Below, piece after piece: positions 16,949 through 25,677 of a stretch of DNA of 64,000 bases. A model generated the notes under the pieces. It saw only the letters and a program-made list of their open reading frames with translations, did no database searches and was not told the origin of the DNA. The position numbers were made by a program, and so were the translations under genes. This DNA comes from Bradyrhizobium sp. BR 10289. GTDB taxonomy: Bacteria > Pseudomonadota > Alphaproteobacteria > Rhizobiales > Xanthobacteraceae. Every line of letters starts with the position of its first letter. The stretch's first letter is position 1. Where the stretch lies: contig NZ_JACOFR010000028.1 in the NCBI RefSeq assembly GCF_019455385.1, positions 1 to 64,000 on the forward strand, read 5' to 3'.

Positions 16949-17473
16949 ATGGCCCTCAGAGAAATCATTATCCTGCCCGACAAGCAGCTGCGTCTGGTCT
17001 CCAAGCCGATCGAGAAGGTCACGCCGGAGATCCGCAAGCTTGCCGACGACATGTTCGAGACCATGTACGACGCGCCAGGCATCGGGCTTGCGGCGATCCA
17101 GATCGCGCAGCCGCTGCGGTTGATCACCATGGACCTCGCCAAGCCCGATCAGGACGGCGAAACCCGGCGCGAGCCGCGCGTCTTCATCAATCCCGAGATC
17201 ATCGCCTCGTCCGAGGATATGTCGGTCTACGAGGAAGGCTGCCTGTCGATCCCCGAATATTACGAAGAGGTCGAGCGGCCCGCCAAGGTGCGCGTGCGCT
17301 TCACCGATCTCGACGGCAAGGTGCACGAGGAGGACGCCGAAGGCCTCTACGCCACCTGCATCCAGCACGAGATCGACCATCTCAACGGCGTGCTGTTCGT
17401 CGACTATCTGTCGAAGCTCAAGCGCGACCGCGTGATCAAGAAGTTCGAGAAAGCCGCCAAGCGCGCGGAGTAG
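16949..17473 (+). CDS. def: Peptide deformylase
   Basis: A 174-residue metalloenzyme that removes the formyl group from new polypeptides. All three motifs are present: G44-I-G-L-A-A-I-Q51, E96-G-C98-L-S, and Q139-H140-E-I-D-H144. C98, H140 and H144 bind the metal and E141 is catalytic. The first motif has isoleucine where many homologues have valine, a normal variant. def is followed by fmt, the gene for the enzyme that adds the formyl group, with one structured repeat between them. Confidence 0.96.
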   Translation: MALREIIILPDKQLRLVSKPIEKVTPEIRKLADDMFETMYDAPGIGLAAIQIAQPLRLITMDLAKPDQDGETRREPRVFINPEIIASSEDMSVYEEGCLSIPEYYEEVERPAKVRVRFTDLDGKVHEEDAEGLYATCIQHEIDHLNGVLFVDYLSKLKRDRVIKKFEKAAKRAE

Positions 17474-17487
17474 CCAGATCCTCCGCC

Positions 17488-17602
17488 GTCATGCCCGGCC
17501 AACAGCGCTGAGCGCGTCTCTAAGCTAACGTGCCGGGCATCCACGTTCTCTGCCGCAGCGAGCAGGAAGAACGTGGATGGCCGGGACAAGCCCGGCCATG
17601 AC
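17488..17602. repeat. Structured repeat, TCCACG type, between def and fmt
   Basis: Outer arms GTCAT and ATGAC enclose a first arm (ATGCCCGGC to TGCCGGGCAT, enlarged loop), a core ATCCACGTTCT to AGAACGTGGAT and a hairpin GGCCGGG-ACAAG-CCCGGCC. This is the same layout as the TCCAGTA copies with another core sequence. Confidence 0.75.
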
Positions 17603-17638
17603 GAGTACCTTGTTCGCTTCCGAGGATTGCCGCGCCAC

Positions 17639-18562
17639 ATGCCCCTCCGCCTGATCTTCATGGGCACGCCCGATTTCTCCGTGCCGACGCTGCTCGAGCT
17701 GGTCGCGCACGGCCACGAGATCGTCGCCGTCTACACCCGCGCGCCGAAGCCGGGCGGGCGGCGCGGGTTGCAATTGCAGCCGACCCCCGTTGAAGAAGCG
17801 GCGCGAAAGCTCGGCCTGCCCGTGCTGACGCCGAAGACGTTGAAGACACAGGACGCGCTGGAGGAGTTTCGCTCGTTCGATGCCGACGCGGCCGTCGTCG
17901 TCGCCTACGGCATGATCCTGCCGCAGGCGATCCTCGATGCGCCGAAGCTCGGCTGTTACAATCTGCACGCTTCGCTGTTGCCGCGCTGGCGCGGCGCCGC
18001 GCCGATCAACCGGGCGATCATGGCGGGCGACGCCGAGAGCGGCGTGATGGTGATGAAGATGGATGTCGGTCTCGACACCGGCGACGTCGCCATGGCCGAG
18101 CGTCTCCCCATCACCGACAGCATGACCGCGGCCGATTTGCACGATCGCCTCTCCCGCCTCGGCGCCGACCTGATGGTGCGCGCGATGGCCGCGCTCGACC
18201 GCGGCGGGCTTCAGCTCAAGAAGCAGAGCGAGGAGGGCGTCACCTACGCCGCCAAGATCGACAAGGCCGAGGCGCGGATCGACTGGAGCAAGCCCGCACA
18301 CGCGGTGCTGCGCCACGTCCACGGCTTGTCGCCGTTTCCCGGCGCCTGGGCCGAACTCGAAAATGCGCGCATAAAAATCCTGCGCTGCGAGCTCGCCCAG
18401 GGCTCCGGCGCGCCGGGCGAGGTACTCGACAACCAGCTCACCATTGCCTGCGGTGAGGGCGCGATCCGCATCATCGAGCTCCAGCGCGAAGGCAAGGGCC
18501 GGATGCAGGCGGCAGAGTTTTTGCGCGGCGTGCCGTTGAAGGCGGGCTCGAAATTCACCTAA
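17639..18562 (+). CDS. fmt: Methionyl-tRNA formyltransferase
   Basis: A 307-residue enzyme that transfers a formyl group from 10-formyltetrahydrofolate to initiator Met-tRNA. The N-terminal hydrolase domain carries the catalytic N108, H110 and D146 (NLHASLLPRWRGAAP and MDVGLDTGDV), matching the E. coli positions. The C-terminal OB-like domain runs from about residue 205. The ATG at 17639 starts MPLRLIFMGTPDF, the family start; an upstream in-frame ATG at 17573 lies inside the structured repeat and is rejected. Confidence 0.96.
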   Translation: MPLRLIFMGTPDFSVPTLLELVAHGHEIVAVYTRAPKPGGRRGLQLQPTPVEEAARKLGLPVLTPKTLKTQDALEEFRSFDADAAVVVAYGMILPQAILDAPKLGCYNLHASLLPRWRGAAPINRAIMAGDAESGVMVMKMDVGLDTGDVAMAERLPITDSMTAADLHDRLSRLGADLMVRAMAALDRGGLQLKKQSEEGVTYAAKIDKAEARIDWSKPAHAVLRHVHGLSPFPGAWAELENARIKILRCELAQGSGAPGEVLDNQLTIACGEGAIRIIELQREGKGRMQAAEFLRGVPLKAGSKFT

Positions 18563-18566
18563 CACT

Positions 18567-18666
18567 GTCATACCCCGCGAAGGCGGGGTATCCAGTACGC
18601 CGAGGCTTCTCGGTTGAACCGGTAGGCCGCGGCGTACTGGATCGCCCGGTCAAGCCGGGCGATGAC
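18567..18666. repeat. Structured repeat, TCCAGTA type, between fmt and truA
   Basis: A 100-base unit with GTCAT, hairpin TACCCCGC-GAAG-GCGGGGTA, TCCAGTACGCCG, GGCGTACTGGA, hairpin TCGCCCGG-TCAA-GCCGGGCGA and ATGAC. It fills the gap from 5 bases after fmt to 16 bases before the truA start. Confidence 0.85.
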
Positions 18667-18682
18667 AGCAGAACTGGACACG

Positions 18683-19420
18683 ATGCCCCGCTACAAGCTC
18701 ACCATCGAATATGACGGCGCGCCGTTCTTCGGCTGGCAGATCCAGGACACGCTGCCCTCGGTGCAGGGCGCATTGGAAGCCGCGGTGAAGGCGATGACCG
18801 GCGCGGAGCTGCGGGTGCATGGCGCCGGCCGTACCGATGCCGGCGTGCACGCGCGCGGCCAGGTCGCGCATGTCGATATCGAAAAGCAGTTTCCGCCGGG
18901 CCGGTTTCGCGACGGGCTGAATGCGCATCTGCGTCCGCATCCGATCGCGGTGCTCGAGGCCGAGATCGTCCCTGACACGTTCGAAGCTCGCTTCTCCGCT
19001 GTGAAGCGCCACTACCGCTATCGCGTGATTAACACCCGCGCCAATCTCGCGCTCGACGTCGGCCACGCCTGGCGCGTGCCGCGCAAGCTCGACGCCGACT
19101 TGATGAACGCGGCGGCAAAGCGGCTGCTCGGCAAGCACGATTTCACGACCTTTCGCGACACCGAGTGCCAGGCCAAATCGCCGGAGAAGACGCTCGACCA
19201 GCTCGACGTGACGCGCGACGGCCGCGAGATCATCATCACCACCTCGGCGCGCTCGTTCCTGCACAGCCAGGTGCGCTCGATGGTGGGCTCGCTGGTTTGG
19301 GTCGGCGAGGGCCGCTGGACCGCGGATGATCTCTCCGCAGCACTGGCAGCCCGCAACCGCGCCGCCTGCGGCATCGTCGCGCCGCCGGAGGGGCTGTATC
19401 TGATGCAGGTGGATTATTGA
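18683..19420 (+). CDS. truA: tRNA pseudouridine(38-40) synthase
   Basis: A 245-residue enzyme that makes pseudouridine at positions 38-40 of the tRNA anticodon arm. MPRYKLTIEYDGAPFFGWQ is the family N-terminus and D52 in GAGRTDAGVHA is the catalytic aspartate. RSFLHSQVRSMVG is the C-terminal signature. The ATG at 18683 is chosen; the earlier ATG at 18662 lies within the structured repeat. No good ribosome site is visible, as the repeat ends only 16 bases before the start. Confidence 0.95.
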   Translation: MPRYKLTIEYDGAPFFGWQIQDTLPSVQGALEAAVKAMTGAELRVHGAGRTDAGVHARGQVAHVDIEKQFPPGRFRDGLNAHLRPHPIAVLEAEIVPDTFEARFSAVKRHYRYRVINTRANLALDVGHAWRVPRKLDADLMNAAAKRLLGKHDFTTFRDTECQAKSPEKTLDQLDVTRDGREIIITTSARSFLHSQVRSMVGSLVWVGEGRWTADDLSAALAARNRAACGIVAPPEGLYLMQVDY

Positions 19421-19467
19421 GGAGGCGTGTGCGCCGAGTGCGGGCACGCGCTCACCACGCTTTCGGT

Positions 19468-19570
19468 GTCATGCCCCGGCTTGACCGGGGCATCCAGTAC
19501 GCCGCGGCCCCTCGGCTCAATCACTGCTGTCTCTGGAATACTGGATCGCCCGATCGAGTCGGGCGATGAC
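19468..19570. repeat. Structured repeat, TCCAGTA type, between truA and dapE
   Basis: GTCAT, hairpin TGCCCCGG-CTTGA-CCGGGGCA, TCCAGTA, core, TACTGGA, hairpin TCGCCCG-ATCGAGT-CGGGCGA, ATGAC. It lies between the convergent truA and dapE genes. Confidence 0.85.
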
Positions 19571-19608
19571 AGCGGAGTAAGTTGCGACAACGGAGCAGGG
19601 GTTGTCAG

Positions 19609-20775
19609 CTACCCAAAATACCTTGCCAGTATCCCGCGATAGACCTTTGTCAGCTTCTCCAAATCCGCCACCGGCACCCGCTCGTTGACCTGGTGCATGG
19701 TCTGGCCGACCAGGCCGAACTCGATCACCGGGCAATAGCTCGAGATGAAGCGCGCATCCGACGTACCGCCTGATGTCGACAGCTCCGGCTTGCGGCCCGT
19801 CACCTCTTCGATCGCGGACACCGCGAGATCGGTGAACGAGCCCGGCTTGGTGACGAACACGTTGGAGTTCGACGGCTCCCAGACGATGCGGGCCTTGATG
19901 CGGTTGCCGCAGGCCTTTGCCAGCCGCGTCTCGACCAGCTCGCGCAAGGACGCCTGCGTGTGATTGTCGTTATAGCGGATGTTGAACCTGGCGCGGGCCT
20001 CGCCGGGGATGACGTTGAAAGCCCTATTGCCGACGTCGACCGAGACGAATTCGAGATTCGACGCCTGGAATTGCGCGCTGCCATTGTCGAGCGGCTCGTC
20101 CGAGATCGCCACGATCAACCGCGAAATATCCGGCACGGGATTGACGGCGCGGTTTGGATAGGCCACATGGCCCTGCACGCCGTCGACATAAAGCGTGCCG
20201 GATTGCGATCCGCGGCGGCCGACCTTGATGGTGTCGCCGAGGGCCTCGACATTGGAAGGCTCGCCCAGCACGCAATGATCGAACTTTTCGCCGCGCTCGG
20301 CGGCCCATTTCAACAGCTTGATGGTGCCGTTGATGGAGACGTCTTCCTCGTCGCCGGTGATCAGGAACGAGATCGAGCCCGTCCCGTCGGCACGCGGTTT
20401 GCCGCCATTGGCGGCGAGATGCTCCAGCACGGCTGCGACCGAGCAGGCGATGCCGCCCTTCATGTCGACCGCGCCGCGGCCGTGCAGGAAACCATCCTTC
20501 ACCTCGCCGGAGAAGGCGCCAACGCTCCAGGCGCTCTCGTCGCCGGGCGGCACCACGTCGGTGTGGCCGGCGAAGGTGATGTGCGGCCCTGCGGTGCCGA
20601 TCCGCGCATACAGATTGTCGACGTCGGCGGTGCCGTCCTCCCTGAACGTCACGCGGTGGCAGGTGAAGCCTGCGGCGTTGAGGGCCGTTTCAAGCACACC
20701 CAGTGCACCCGCATCTTCAGGGGTTACCGAGGGGCAGCGGATGAGATCGCGGGCAATCGAGAGAGCATCGGTCAT
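19609..20775 (-). CDS. dapE: Succinyl-diaminopimelate desuccinylase
   Basis: A 388-residue M20-family metalloenzyme of the lysine/peptidoglycan pathway: N-succinyl-LL-diaminopimelate to LL-diaminopimelate and succinate. Metal-site motifs are FAGHTDVVPPGD, GRGAVDMKGGIA, TGDEEDVSINGT and the C-terminal STSGGTSDARF. The dimerization domain spans about residues 185-295. Its ATG overlaps the TGA of the DUF805 gene by two bases (ATGA arrangement), so it is probably translated by coupling. dapD lies about 0.9 kb upstream on the same strand. Confidence 0.95.
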   Translation of the reverse strand: MTDALSIARDLIRCPSVTPEDAGALGVLETALNAAGFTCHRVTFREDGTADVDNLYARIGTAGPHITFAGHTDVVPPGDESAWSVGAFSGEVKDGFLHGRGAVDMKGGIACSVAAVLEHLAANGGKPRADGTGSISFLITGDEEDVSINGTIKLLKWAAERGEKFDHCVLGEPSNVEALGDTIKVGRRGSQSGTLYVDGVQGHVAYPNRAVNPVPDISRLIVAISDEPLDNGSAQFQASNLEFVSVDVGNRAFNVIPGEARARFNIRYNDNHTQASLRELVETRLAKACGNRIKARIVWEPSNSNVFVTKPGSFTDLAVSAIEEVTGRKPELSTSGGTSDARFISSYCPVIEFGLVGQTMHQVNERVPVADLEKLTKVYRGILARYFG

Positions 20776-21413
20776 GCGCCCCGCTTAACATGCATGCCGC
20801 CGGGTGGGCTAGCGGTGGGCGGCACGAATTCGATCTCGCGGCTCTGCTCCCAGCTTTTCGCAGGGGAAGCGGCCGCGCTGTCCTCGACATCAAGCAGCGG
20901 ATCCGGGCCGAACCTGTTGTGGCCGGACGTGCCGGGTACGATGAACATCTCGACGACGCCCCACAGCCAGAGGATCGACGCGGTGAGGCTGAACGGCGGT
21001 GTCAAGGAGCGAGGCAGCAGGTCCGAGAACTGGCTGTAGAGTCCCGGGACGAAGAAGAACAGAACGATCCACCAGCCGCTCCTGTCGCGGTCGTGCAGCC
21101 GCTTGATGGCCGTCGCAAGGTAGATCCACAGGAACAGCGCGTTGCCGATCCCCCTGATGATCAGGTTGGTGGCATCGACCGGTCTCGGCAAATGGTGGGC
21201 CCGGGGATCGACCGCCTTGAAGAGGTCGTCGAGGCCGAAATCGAAATTCACGGTCAGGCCGGTGGTGAACGATCTCTGGCCGTTGAGGACGTGGATCGCC
21301 TGGTTGATCAGTTCGAGCAGGCCCGCCGCCAGCGCGACGATCAGCAGCGCCTGCCAGATCAGAGCGCGGTTGATGCGGCCGTCGAAGCGGAAGAGGTACC
21401 AGGTCCAGTCCAT
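20772..21413 (-). CDS. DUF805 membrane protein
   Basis: A 213-residue protein starting MDWTWYLFRFDGRINR, the family signature for DUF805. About four hydrophobic segments follow (ALLIVALAAGLLELI, IIRGIGNALFLWIYLATAIK, WWIVLFFFVPGLY, ILWLWGVVEMFIV), with IKRLHDRDRSGWW as the second signature. The C-terminus is a soluble tail of about 40 residues. Function is unknown. The start at 21413 is used; a longer frame runs into a repeat. It sits between dapD and dapE and overlaps dapE by 4 bases. Confidence 0.85.
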   Translation of the reverse strand: MDWTWYLFRFDGRINRALIWQALLIVALAAGLLELINQAIHVLNGQRSFTTGLTVNFDFGLDDLFKAVDPRAHHLPRPVDATNLIIRGIGNALFLWIYLATAIKRLHDRDRSGWWIVLFFFVPGLYSQFSDLLPRSLTPPFSLTASILWLWGVVEMFIVPGTSGHNRFGPDPLLDVEDSAAASPAKSWEQSREIEFVPPTASPPGGMHVKRGA

Positions 21414-21492
21414 GCGAAAGGCTCCGGGCGGTGGGGCCACCCGAAGATTGGTCGCGATGGAGGGAGGGTGGGTTCGATAGGCTACCAGACCC

Positions 21493-21627
21493 GTCATCCT
21501 GAGGTGCGAGGCCTGCGGTGCGGAGCACCGCAGGGAGAGCCTCGAAGGATGTACGGCCACGATGCAGCCGCCAGCCGGGGCCGTCGCCCTTCGAGGGCCG
21601 CCGAAGAGGCGGCCACCTCAGGGTGAC
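21493..21627. repeat. Structured repeat, GTCATCCTGAGG type
   Basis: Outer arms GTCATCCTGAGGTG (from 21493) and CACCTCAGGGTGAC (to 21627) pair along 14 bases with one mismatch. Inside is a hairpin CTGCGGTGC-GGA-GCACCGCAG and a GGCC-rich part with GCCTCGAAGG against CCTTCGAGGGC. This is a different subfamily from the TCCAGTA copies. Confidence 0.75.
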
Positions 21628-21655
21628 GGTGAGGGAGTGGCGCTGGTAGTGCCGA

Positions 21656-22501
21656 TCAATCCCGCAGCAGCTCGTTGATGCTGGTCTTCGAGCGCGTGCG
21701 CTCGTCGACCCGCTTCATGATGACGGCGCAAGCCGTGCTCGGGCCGATCTGGCCGTTCTTCATGGGTTTGCCGGGCAGGGCGCCGGGGACCACGACGGAA
21801 TATTCCGGCACTTCGCCGACGAAGATCTCGCCGGTCTCGCGATCGACGATCTTGGTCGAGGCGCCCAGGAATACGCCCATCGCCAGCACCGCGCCCTTGC
21901 GCACGATCACGCCTTCGGCGACCTCGCTGCGCGCGCCGATGAAGCAATCGTCCTCGATGATGACGGGTTCGGCCTGCAGCGGCTCGAGCACGCCGCCGAT
22001 GCCGGCGCCGCCGGAGATGTGCACGCGCTTGCCGATCTGCGCGCAGGAGCCGACGGTGGCCCAGGTGTCGACCATGGTGCTCTCATCGACATAGGCGCCG
22101 AGATTGACGAAGGACGGCATCAGCACGACGTTCTTGGCGATGAAGGCCGAGCGGCGCACCACCGCGCCCGGCACCGCACGGAAACCAGCGTCGCGAAAAC
22201 GGTTCGGGCCCCAGCCTTCGAACTTCGAGGGCACCTTGTCCCACCAGTTCGCCTGGCCCGGGCCGCCGGGAATGACGTCCATGTCGTTGAGGCGGAAGGA
22301 GAGCAGCACGGCCTTCTTCAGCCACTGGTTGACCTTCCACTTGCCGTCAGCGCCGCGCTCGGCAACGCGTGCCTCGCCCTTGTCGAGGGTCTCCAGCGCC
22401 TGGTCCACGGCCTCGCGCACTTCGCCCTTGGTCGAGGTCGAGATGCCGTCACGCGCGTCGAAAGCGCTGTTGATGGTGGATTCGAGGGCGGACAGGGACA
22501 T
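21656..22501 (-). CDS. dapD: 2,3,4,5-tetrahydropyridine-2,6-dicarboxylate N-succinyltransferase
   Basis: A 281-residue trimeric enzyme of diaminopimelate synthesis: tetrahydrodipicolinate plus succinyl-CoA gives N-succinyl-2-amino-6-ketopimelate. The N-terminal helical domain ends near residue 100, then GAVVRRSAFIAKNVVLMPSF begins the left-handed beta-helix of hexapeptide repeats (GAYVDESTMVDTWATVGSCA, IGKRVHISGGAGIGGVLEPL). The C-terminal SKTSINELLRD is typical. Its product feeds dapE downstream after a separate transaminase. Confidence 0.95.
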   Translation of the reverse strand: MSLSALESTINSAFDARDGISTSTKGEVREAVDQALETLDKGEARVAERGADGKWKVNQWLKKAVLLSFRLNDMDVIPGGPGQANWWDKVPSKFEGWGPNRFRDAGFRAVPGAVVRRSAFIAKNVVLMPSFVNLGAYVDESTMVDTWATVGSCAQIGKRVHISGGAGIGGVLEPLQAEPVIIEDDCFIGARSEVAEGVIVRKGAVLAMGVFLGASTKIVDRETGEIFVGEVPEYSVVVPGALPGKPMKNGQIGPSTACAVIMKRVDERTRSKTSINELLRD

Positions 22502-22605
22502 CGGGATTTCCTCTTCGGATCAGGAATTTCGAGGGATTGGGGCGCTTTTTCGGGATTTGGCGGGGGAGAGTCAAGGCATACTCCGCTGTCGTCCATACCT
22601 CGGTT

Positions 22606-22759
22606 GTCATCCCGGACAAGCGCAGCGAAGCGGAGCGCCGATCCGGGATCCATAACCACAGGGAGTGGTTTGGCGAAGACTCGGAGTTGCGAGCTCGCGC
22701 GATAACCGAATTCCGTGATTATGGGTCCCGGGTCTGCGCTGACGCTTGCCCGGGACGAC
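22606..22759. repeat. Structured repeat, TCCATAAC type
   Basis: A 154-base element beginning GTCATCCCGGACAAGCGCAG and ending TTGCCCGGGACGAC. Inside, GATCCGGGATCCATAACCAC faces GTGATTATGGGTCCCGGGTC. It has the same plan as the copy at 31186-31284, with an extra inner part. Confidence 0.7.
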
Positions 22760-22764
22760 GGCAG

Positions 22765-23457
22765 TTATTGGGGAGACAGCTTGGCCAAAAACCCCGCCAG
22801 ATCATCCGTGACGTGATCCACATAGGCCGCGTCCCGGCCTTCCAGTTCCCAGTCCTCGCGCACCACCTCTTTGGTGCCGTCAGGGACCACCAGCACCGTG
22901 GTCATGCCGAGCTGATGCGGGACGGTGAGATTGCGGGCGAGATCCTCGAACATCGCGGCCCGGGCCGGATCGACGGCATGGTCGGAGAGGAATTTCCGGT
23001 AGGTCTGCTCCGCCGGCTTCGGCTCGAACCCGGCGGCGATGATGTCGAACACGCCGTCGAAATGGCTGGCGAGGCCGAGCCGCGCCAGCACCGCATCGAC
23101 GTGATCGACCGAGCCGTTGGTCAGGATCAGCTTTCGCCCCGGCAGCTTCGTGATGGCAGCGCCAAGCGCCGGATTCGGCTCCAGCGGTGAATGGTCGATC
23201 TTGTGAACGTAGGCGAGGTAGTCGTCGGCGCGCACACCATGCAGGGTCATCATGCCGCGCATCGTGGTGCCAAAGCGCAAATAATAATCCTTCTGGATCT
23301 TGCGCGCTTCTGCGGGCCCGACGTTGAGCCAGTTGCAGACGAACTCCCCGATCCGCGCATCGACCTGCTGCCACAGATTGACGTGATGCGGGTAGAGCGT
23401 GTTGTCGAGGTCGAACACCCAGGTGTCGATATGCGAGAAGGTGCGGGGAGATTTCAT
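22765..23457 (-). CDS. Pyrimidine 5'-nucleotidase, HAD superfamily
   Basis: A 230-residue HAD-fold phosphatase of the SDT1/UmpH-like group. Motif I is TWVFDLDNTLYP (both aspartates present), motif II is KLILTNGSVDHV, and motif III with the lysine and acidic pair is FEPKPAEQTY to FEDLARNL. It likely dephosphorylates UMP/CMP or related nucleotides in the cytoplasm. It is transcribed towards dapD with a structured repeat between them. The substrate is inferred from the family. Confidence 0.88.
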   Translation of the reverse strand: MKSPRTFSHIDTWVFDLDNTLYPHHVNLWQQVDARIGEFVCNWLNVGPAEARKIQKDYYLRFGTTMRGMMTLHGVRADDYLAYVHKIDHSPLEPNPALGAAITKLPGRKLILTNGSVDHVDAVLARLGLASHFDGVFDIIAAGFEPKPAEQTYRKFLSDHAVDPARAAMFEDLARNLTVPHQLGMTTVLVVPDGTKEVVREDWELEGRDAAYVDHVTDDLAGFLAKLSPQ

Positions 23458-23472
23458 CGCAACTCTTTCAAC

Positions 23473-24459
23473 TCACGGCATCGCAAAGCGCAGCGTCTTG
23501 CCGCCGCTCGACATGTCAACCGCGCCAAAGCCCGTCGCCGCAAAGCCGCGCGCGGGGCAATCGGTCTGCTCGTTGGTTTCGAACTTGGTCTCGCGCGTGC
23601 AGAGCTGCCTGTCCCCGCCCCAGTTCAGCGGCTTGTCCTTCACCTTGATGGTGCGGTTGTCGGCATCGATCGCTTCCGCGAAGCTGAAGATCTGCTTCGG
23701 CTGGCCGGTCACGTCGGGATGCAGGCACTTGCCGGGGTCGATGCGGTACCAGCCGCGGCTGGTCACGGACTTGCCGTCGTCAGTGGCGATCGCCGCCATC
23801 ACCTTATGCGGCGTGTCGTTGCACCAAGTGAGGCCGCTCGCGGACGGTGTCTGCGTCGCGTCGACCATGGTCTTGAAGAAATTTTGCGACGACACGGCAT
23901 CGGACGAGAGCCCCCGGCTCTTCAGGAACGCGGCCAGCGCTGCCTGCGTCTTCGGCCCGTCGACGCCGTCGATCGCGCCGACGTCATAACCGATGATCAC
24001 CAGCAGCCGCTGGATGCCGGCGAGGCGCGCCTGCTCGTCGTCATATTCGGCATCCTCGGCGAGATAGGCAACGAGATTGCCGTCGTCGCCTTGCGTCGGC
24101 GTCACCTGGGTGAAGGGGACCTGCGTCTGGCCGCTGCGGCACTGCCGCGCGGCCGCGATGACGAAATTGTCCTGCGCCACGCACAGCATGTCGCGGCCGT
24201 TCTGCGGGATCGGCGAGGCGCCATAGACGCCGAGCGCGCGGGCGTTGAGCAGGATGCGGTCGGCGGAGAGCGTGCCCTGCACCACCACACGGCAGCTGGC
24301 GGGGTCGATCCTGAACCAGCCGCGCGTCGCGGTCGCCGCCTTGTCGTCGATGCCGATCGCGGCCTCGACGACATAGGACATGCGGTTGCAGATTTTGAGG
24401 TCCGCGAAAGCGGGGGCGGAGGAGAAGAGGAACGAGACGGCCGCGGCCGGCAGCGTCAT
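23473..24459 (-). CDS. Secreted DUF1036 protein with two copies and a peptidoglycan-binding-like middle
   Basis: A 328-residue exported protein. The signal MTLPAAAVSFLFSSAPAFAD precedes a first DUF1036 unit (LKICNRMSYVVEAAIG, TRGWFRIDPASC) and a second one after residue 230 (LTWCNDTPHKVMAAIA, SRGWYRIDPGKC). Between them IQRLLVIIGYDVGAIDGVDG with TQAALAAFL resembles a PG_binding_1 repeat. Cysteines are regularly placed, compatible with disulfides. The ATG at 24459 is preferred; longer in-frame starts run through a structured repeat. Role unknown, probably at the cell envelope. Confidence 0.8.
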   Translation of the reverse strand: MTLPAAAVSFLFSSAPAFADLKICNRMSYVVEAAIGIDDKAATATRGWFRIDPASCRVVVQGTLSADRILLNARALGVYGASPIPQNGRDMLCVAQDNFVIAAARQCRSGQTQVPFTQVTPTQGDDGNLVAYLAEDAEYDDEQARLAGIQRLLVIIGYDVGAIDGVDGPKTQAALAAFLKSRGLSSDAVSSQNFFKTMVDATQTPSASGLTWCNDTPHKVMAAIATDDGKSVTSRGWYRIDPGKCLHPDVTGQPKQIFSFAEAIDADNRTIKVKDKPLNWGGDRQLCTRETKFETNEQTDCPARGFAATGFGAVDMSSGGKTLRFAMP

Positions 24460-24507
24460 GAGGAAACGGGTGAGGGGGGAGCGGCGGGGCCGCCGCTCTC
24501 TCGGCTC

Positions 24508-24591
24508 GTCATGGCCGGGCTTGACCCGGCCATCCACGTGGACCAGCGACCGCGGATAGTCGTGGATGCCCGGGGCAAGCCCGGGCATGAC
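24508..24591. repeat. Structured repeat, TCCACG type, compact
   Basis: An 84-base element: GTCAT, hairpin GGCCGGG-CTTGA-CCCGGCC, ATCCACG, core, CGTGGAT, hairpin GCCCGGG-GCAAG-CCCGGGC, ATGAC. It lies between argB and the DUF1036 gene. Confidence 0.85.
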
Positions 24592-24620
24592 GACCTTTTT
24601 CCGCTGGTCGTGCTCGCCCA

Positions 24621-25508
24621 TCACTTATGTATCAGCGTGCCCGTGCCCGTATTGGTGAACAGCTCCAGCAGCACGGCGTGCTGCATCTTGCCGTCGATGA
24701 TGACGACGCCCTCGACGCCCTGCTCGAGCGCGTAGATGCAGGTCTCGACCTTCGGGATCATCCCGCCGGAAATGGTGCCGTCGGCGATGAGCTTTCGCGC
24801 GTCCTTCACCGAAAGCTGCGGGATCAGCTTCTTCGACTTGTCGAGGACTCCAGGCACGTCGGTGAGCAGCAGCAGGCGTTTTGCCTTGAGCGCGCCCGCA
24901 ACCGCGCCGGCAAAGGTGTCGGCGTTGATGTTCAGCGTCTGGCCTTCATTGGAGGTCGCGAGCGGCGCCAGCACCGGGATCAGCTCGTAGCCGATCAGCT
25001 GGTTGAGCAGCGTGAGGTCGACCTTCTCGGGGTCGCCGACATAGCCGAGATCGACCGCCTTCTCGATATGCGAGTCCGGATCGACGATAGTGCGCGTCGT
25101 CTTCGACGCCTTCACCATGTTGCCGTCCTTGCCGGAGAGGCCCACGGCCTTGCCGCCGGCCTCGTTGATGTAGCCGACGATCTGCTTGTTGACGGAGCCG
25201 GCCAGCACCATCTCGACGATCTCGATGGTCGCAGCGTCCGTGATGCGCAGGCCGGCCGCGAATTCCGAGACGATGCCGAGGCGCTTGAGCATGGTCGCGA
25301 TCTGCGGCCCGCCGCCGTGCACCACGACCGGATTGATCGCGGTCTGCTCCAAGAGCACGATGTCGCGGGCAAAGTTCTTCGCGGTCTCCTCGTCGCCCAT
25401 GGCATGGCCGCCATATTTGATGACGATGGTTTCGTCGTCATACTGCTGCATGTGCGGCAGCGCTTCGGACAGGATGCGGGCCTGGTCGAGCGGAGAGATG
25501 TCGGTCAT
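24621..25508 (-). CDS. argB: Acetylglutamate kinase
   Basis: A 295-residue amino acid kinase phosphorylating N-acetylglutamate in arginine synthesis. IVIKYGGHAMGD at the start is the phosphate-binding loop with the catalytic lysine, NPVVVHGGGPQIATML is the glycine-rich substrate loop, and INADTFAGAVAGALKAKRLL the nucleotide site. KLIADGTISGGMIPKVE is the C-terminal catalytic motif. The ATG at 25508 starts MTDISPLDQAR. The N-terminal helix needed for arginine feedback in hexameric forms appears present, by family comparison only. Confidence 0.95.
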   Translation of the reverse strand: MTDISPLDQARILSEALPHMQQYDDETIVIKYGGHAMGDEETAKNFARDIVLLEQTAINPVVVHGGGPQIATMLKRLGIVSEFAAGLRITDAATIEIVEMVLAGSVNKQIVGYINEAGGKAVGLSGKDGNMVKASKTTRTIVDPDSHIEKAVDLGYVGDPEKVDLTLLNQLIGYELIPVLAPLATSNEGQTLNINADTFAGAVAGALKAKRLLLLTDVPGVLDKSKKLIPQLSVKDARKLIADGTISGGMIPKVETCIYALEQGVEGVVIIDGKMQHAVLLELFTNTGTGTLIHK

Positions 25509-25591
25509 GTCACGGATCTCGCTGGCGGGACGGTCGGTGCGCGTTCTATCCGATTGGCGGGCGGGGCGCAAAGTGTGGCTGGCATGTCGCC

Positions 25592-25673
25592 GTAGCCCGG
25601 ATGGAGCGAAGCGTACTCCGGGAATCTAGCCGCGAATTCGGCCCCGGATTGCGCTGCGCTCCATCCGGGCTAC
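25592..25673. repeat. Palindromic repeat, GTAGCCCGGATGGAGC type
   Basis: GTAGCCCGGATGGAGCGAAG (25592 on) pairs with GCGCTGCGCTCCATCCGGGCTAC (to 25673), an almost perfect 20-base stem, with an inner GCGTACTCCGGG/CCCCGGATTGCGC pair. REP-like elements of this sequence are widespread in proteobacteria. It lies between argB and DUF423. Confidence 0.8.
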
Positions 25674-25677
25674 AGGG

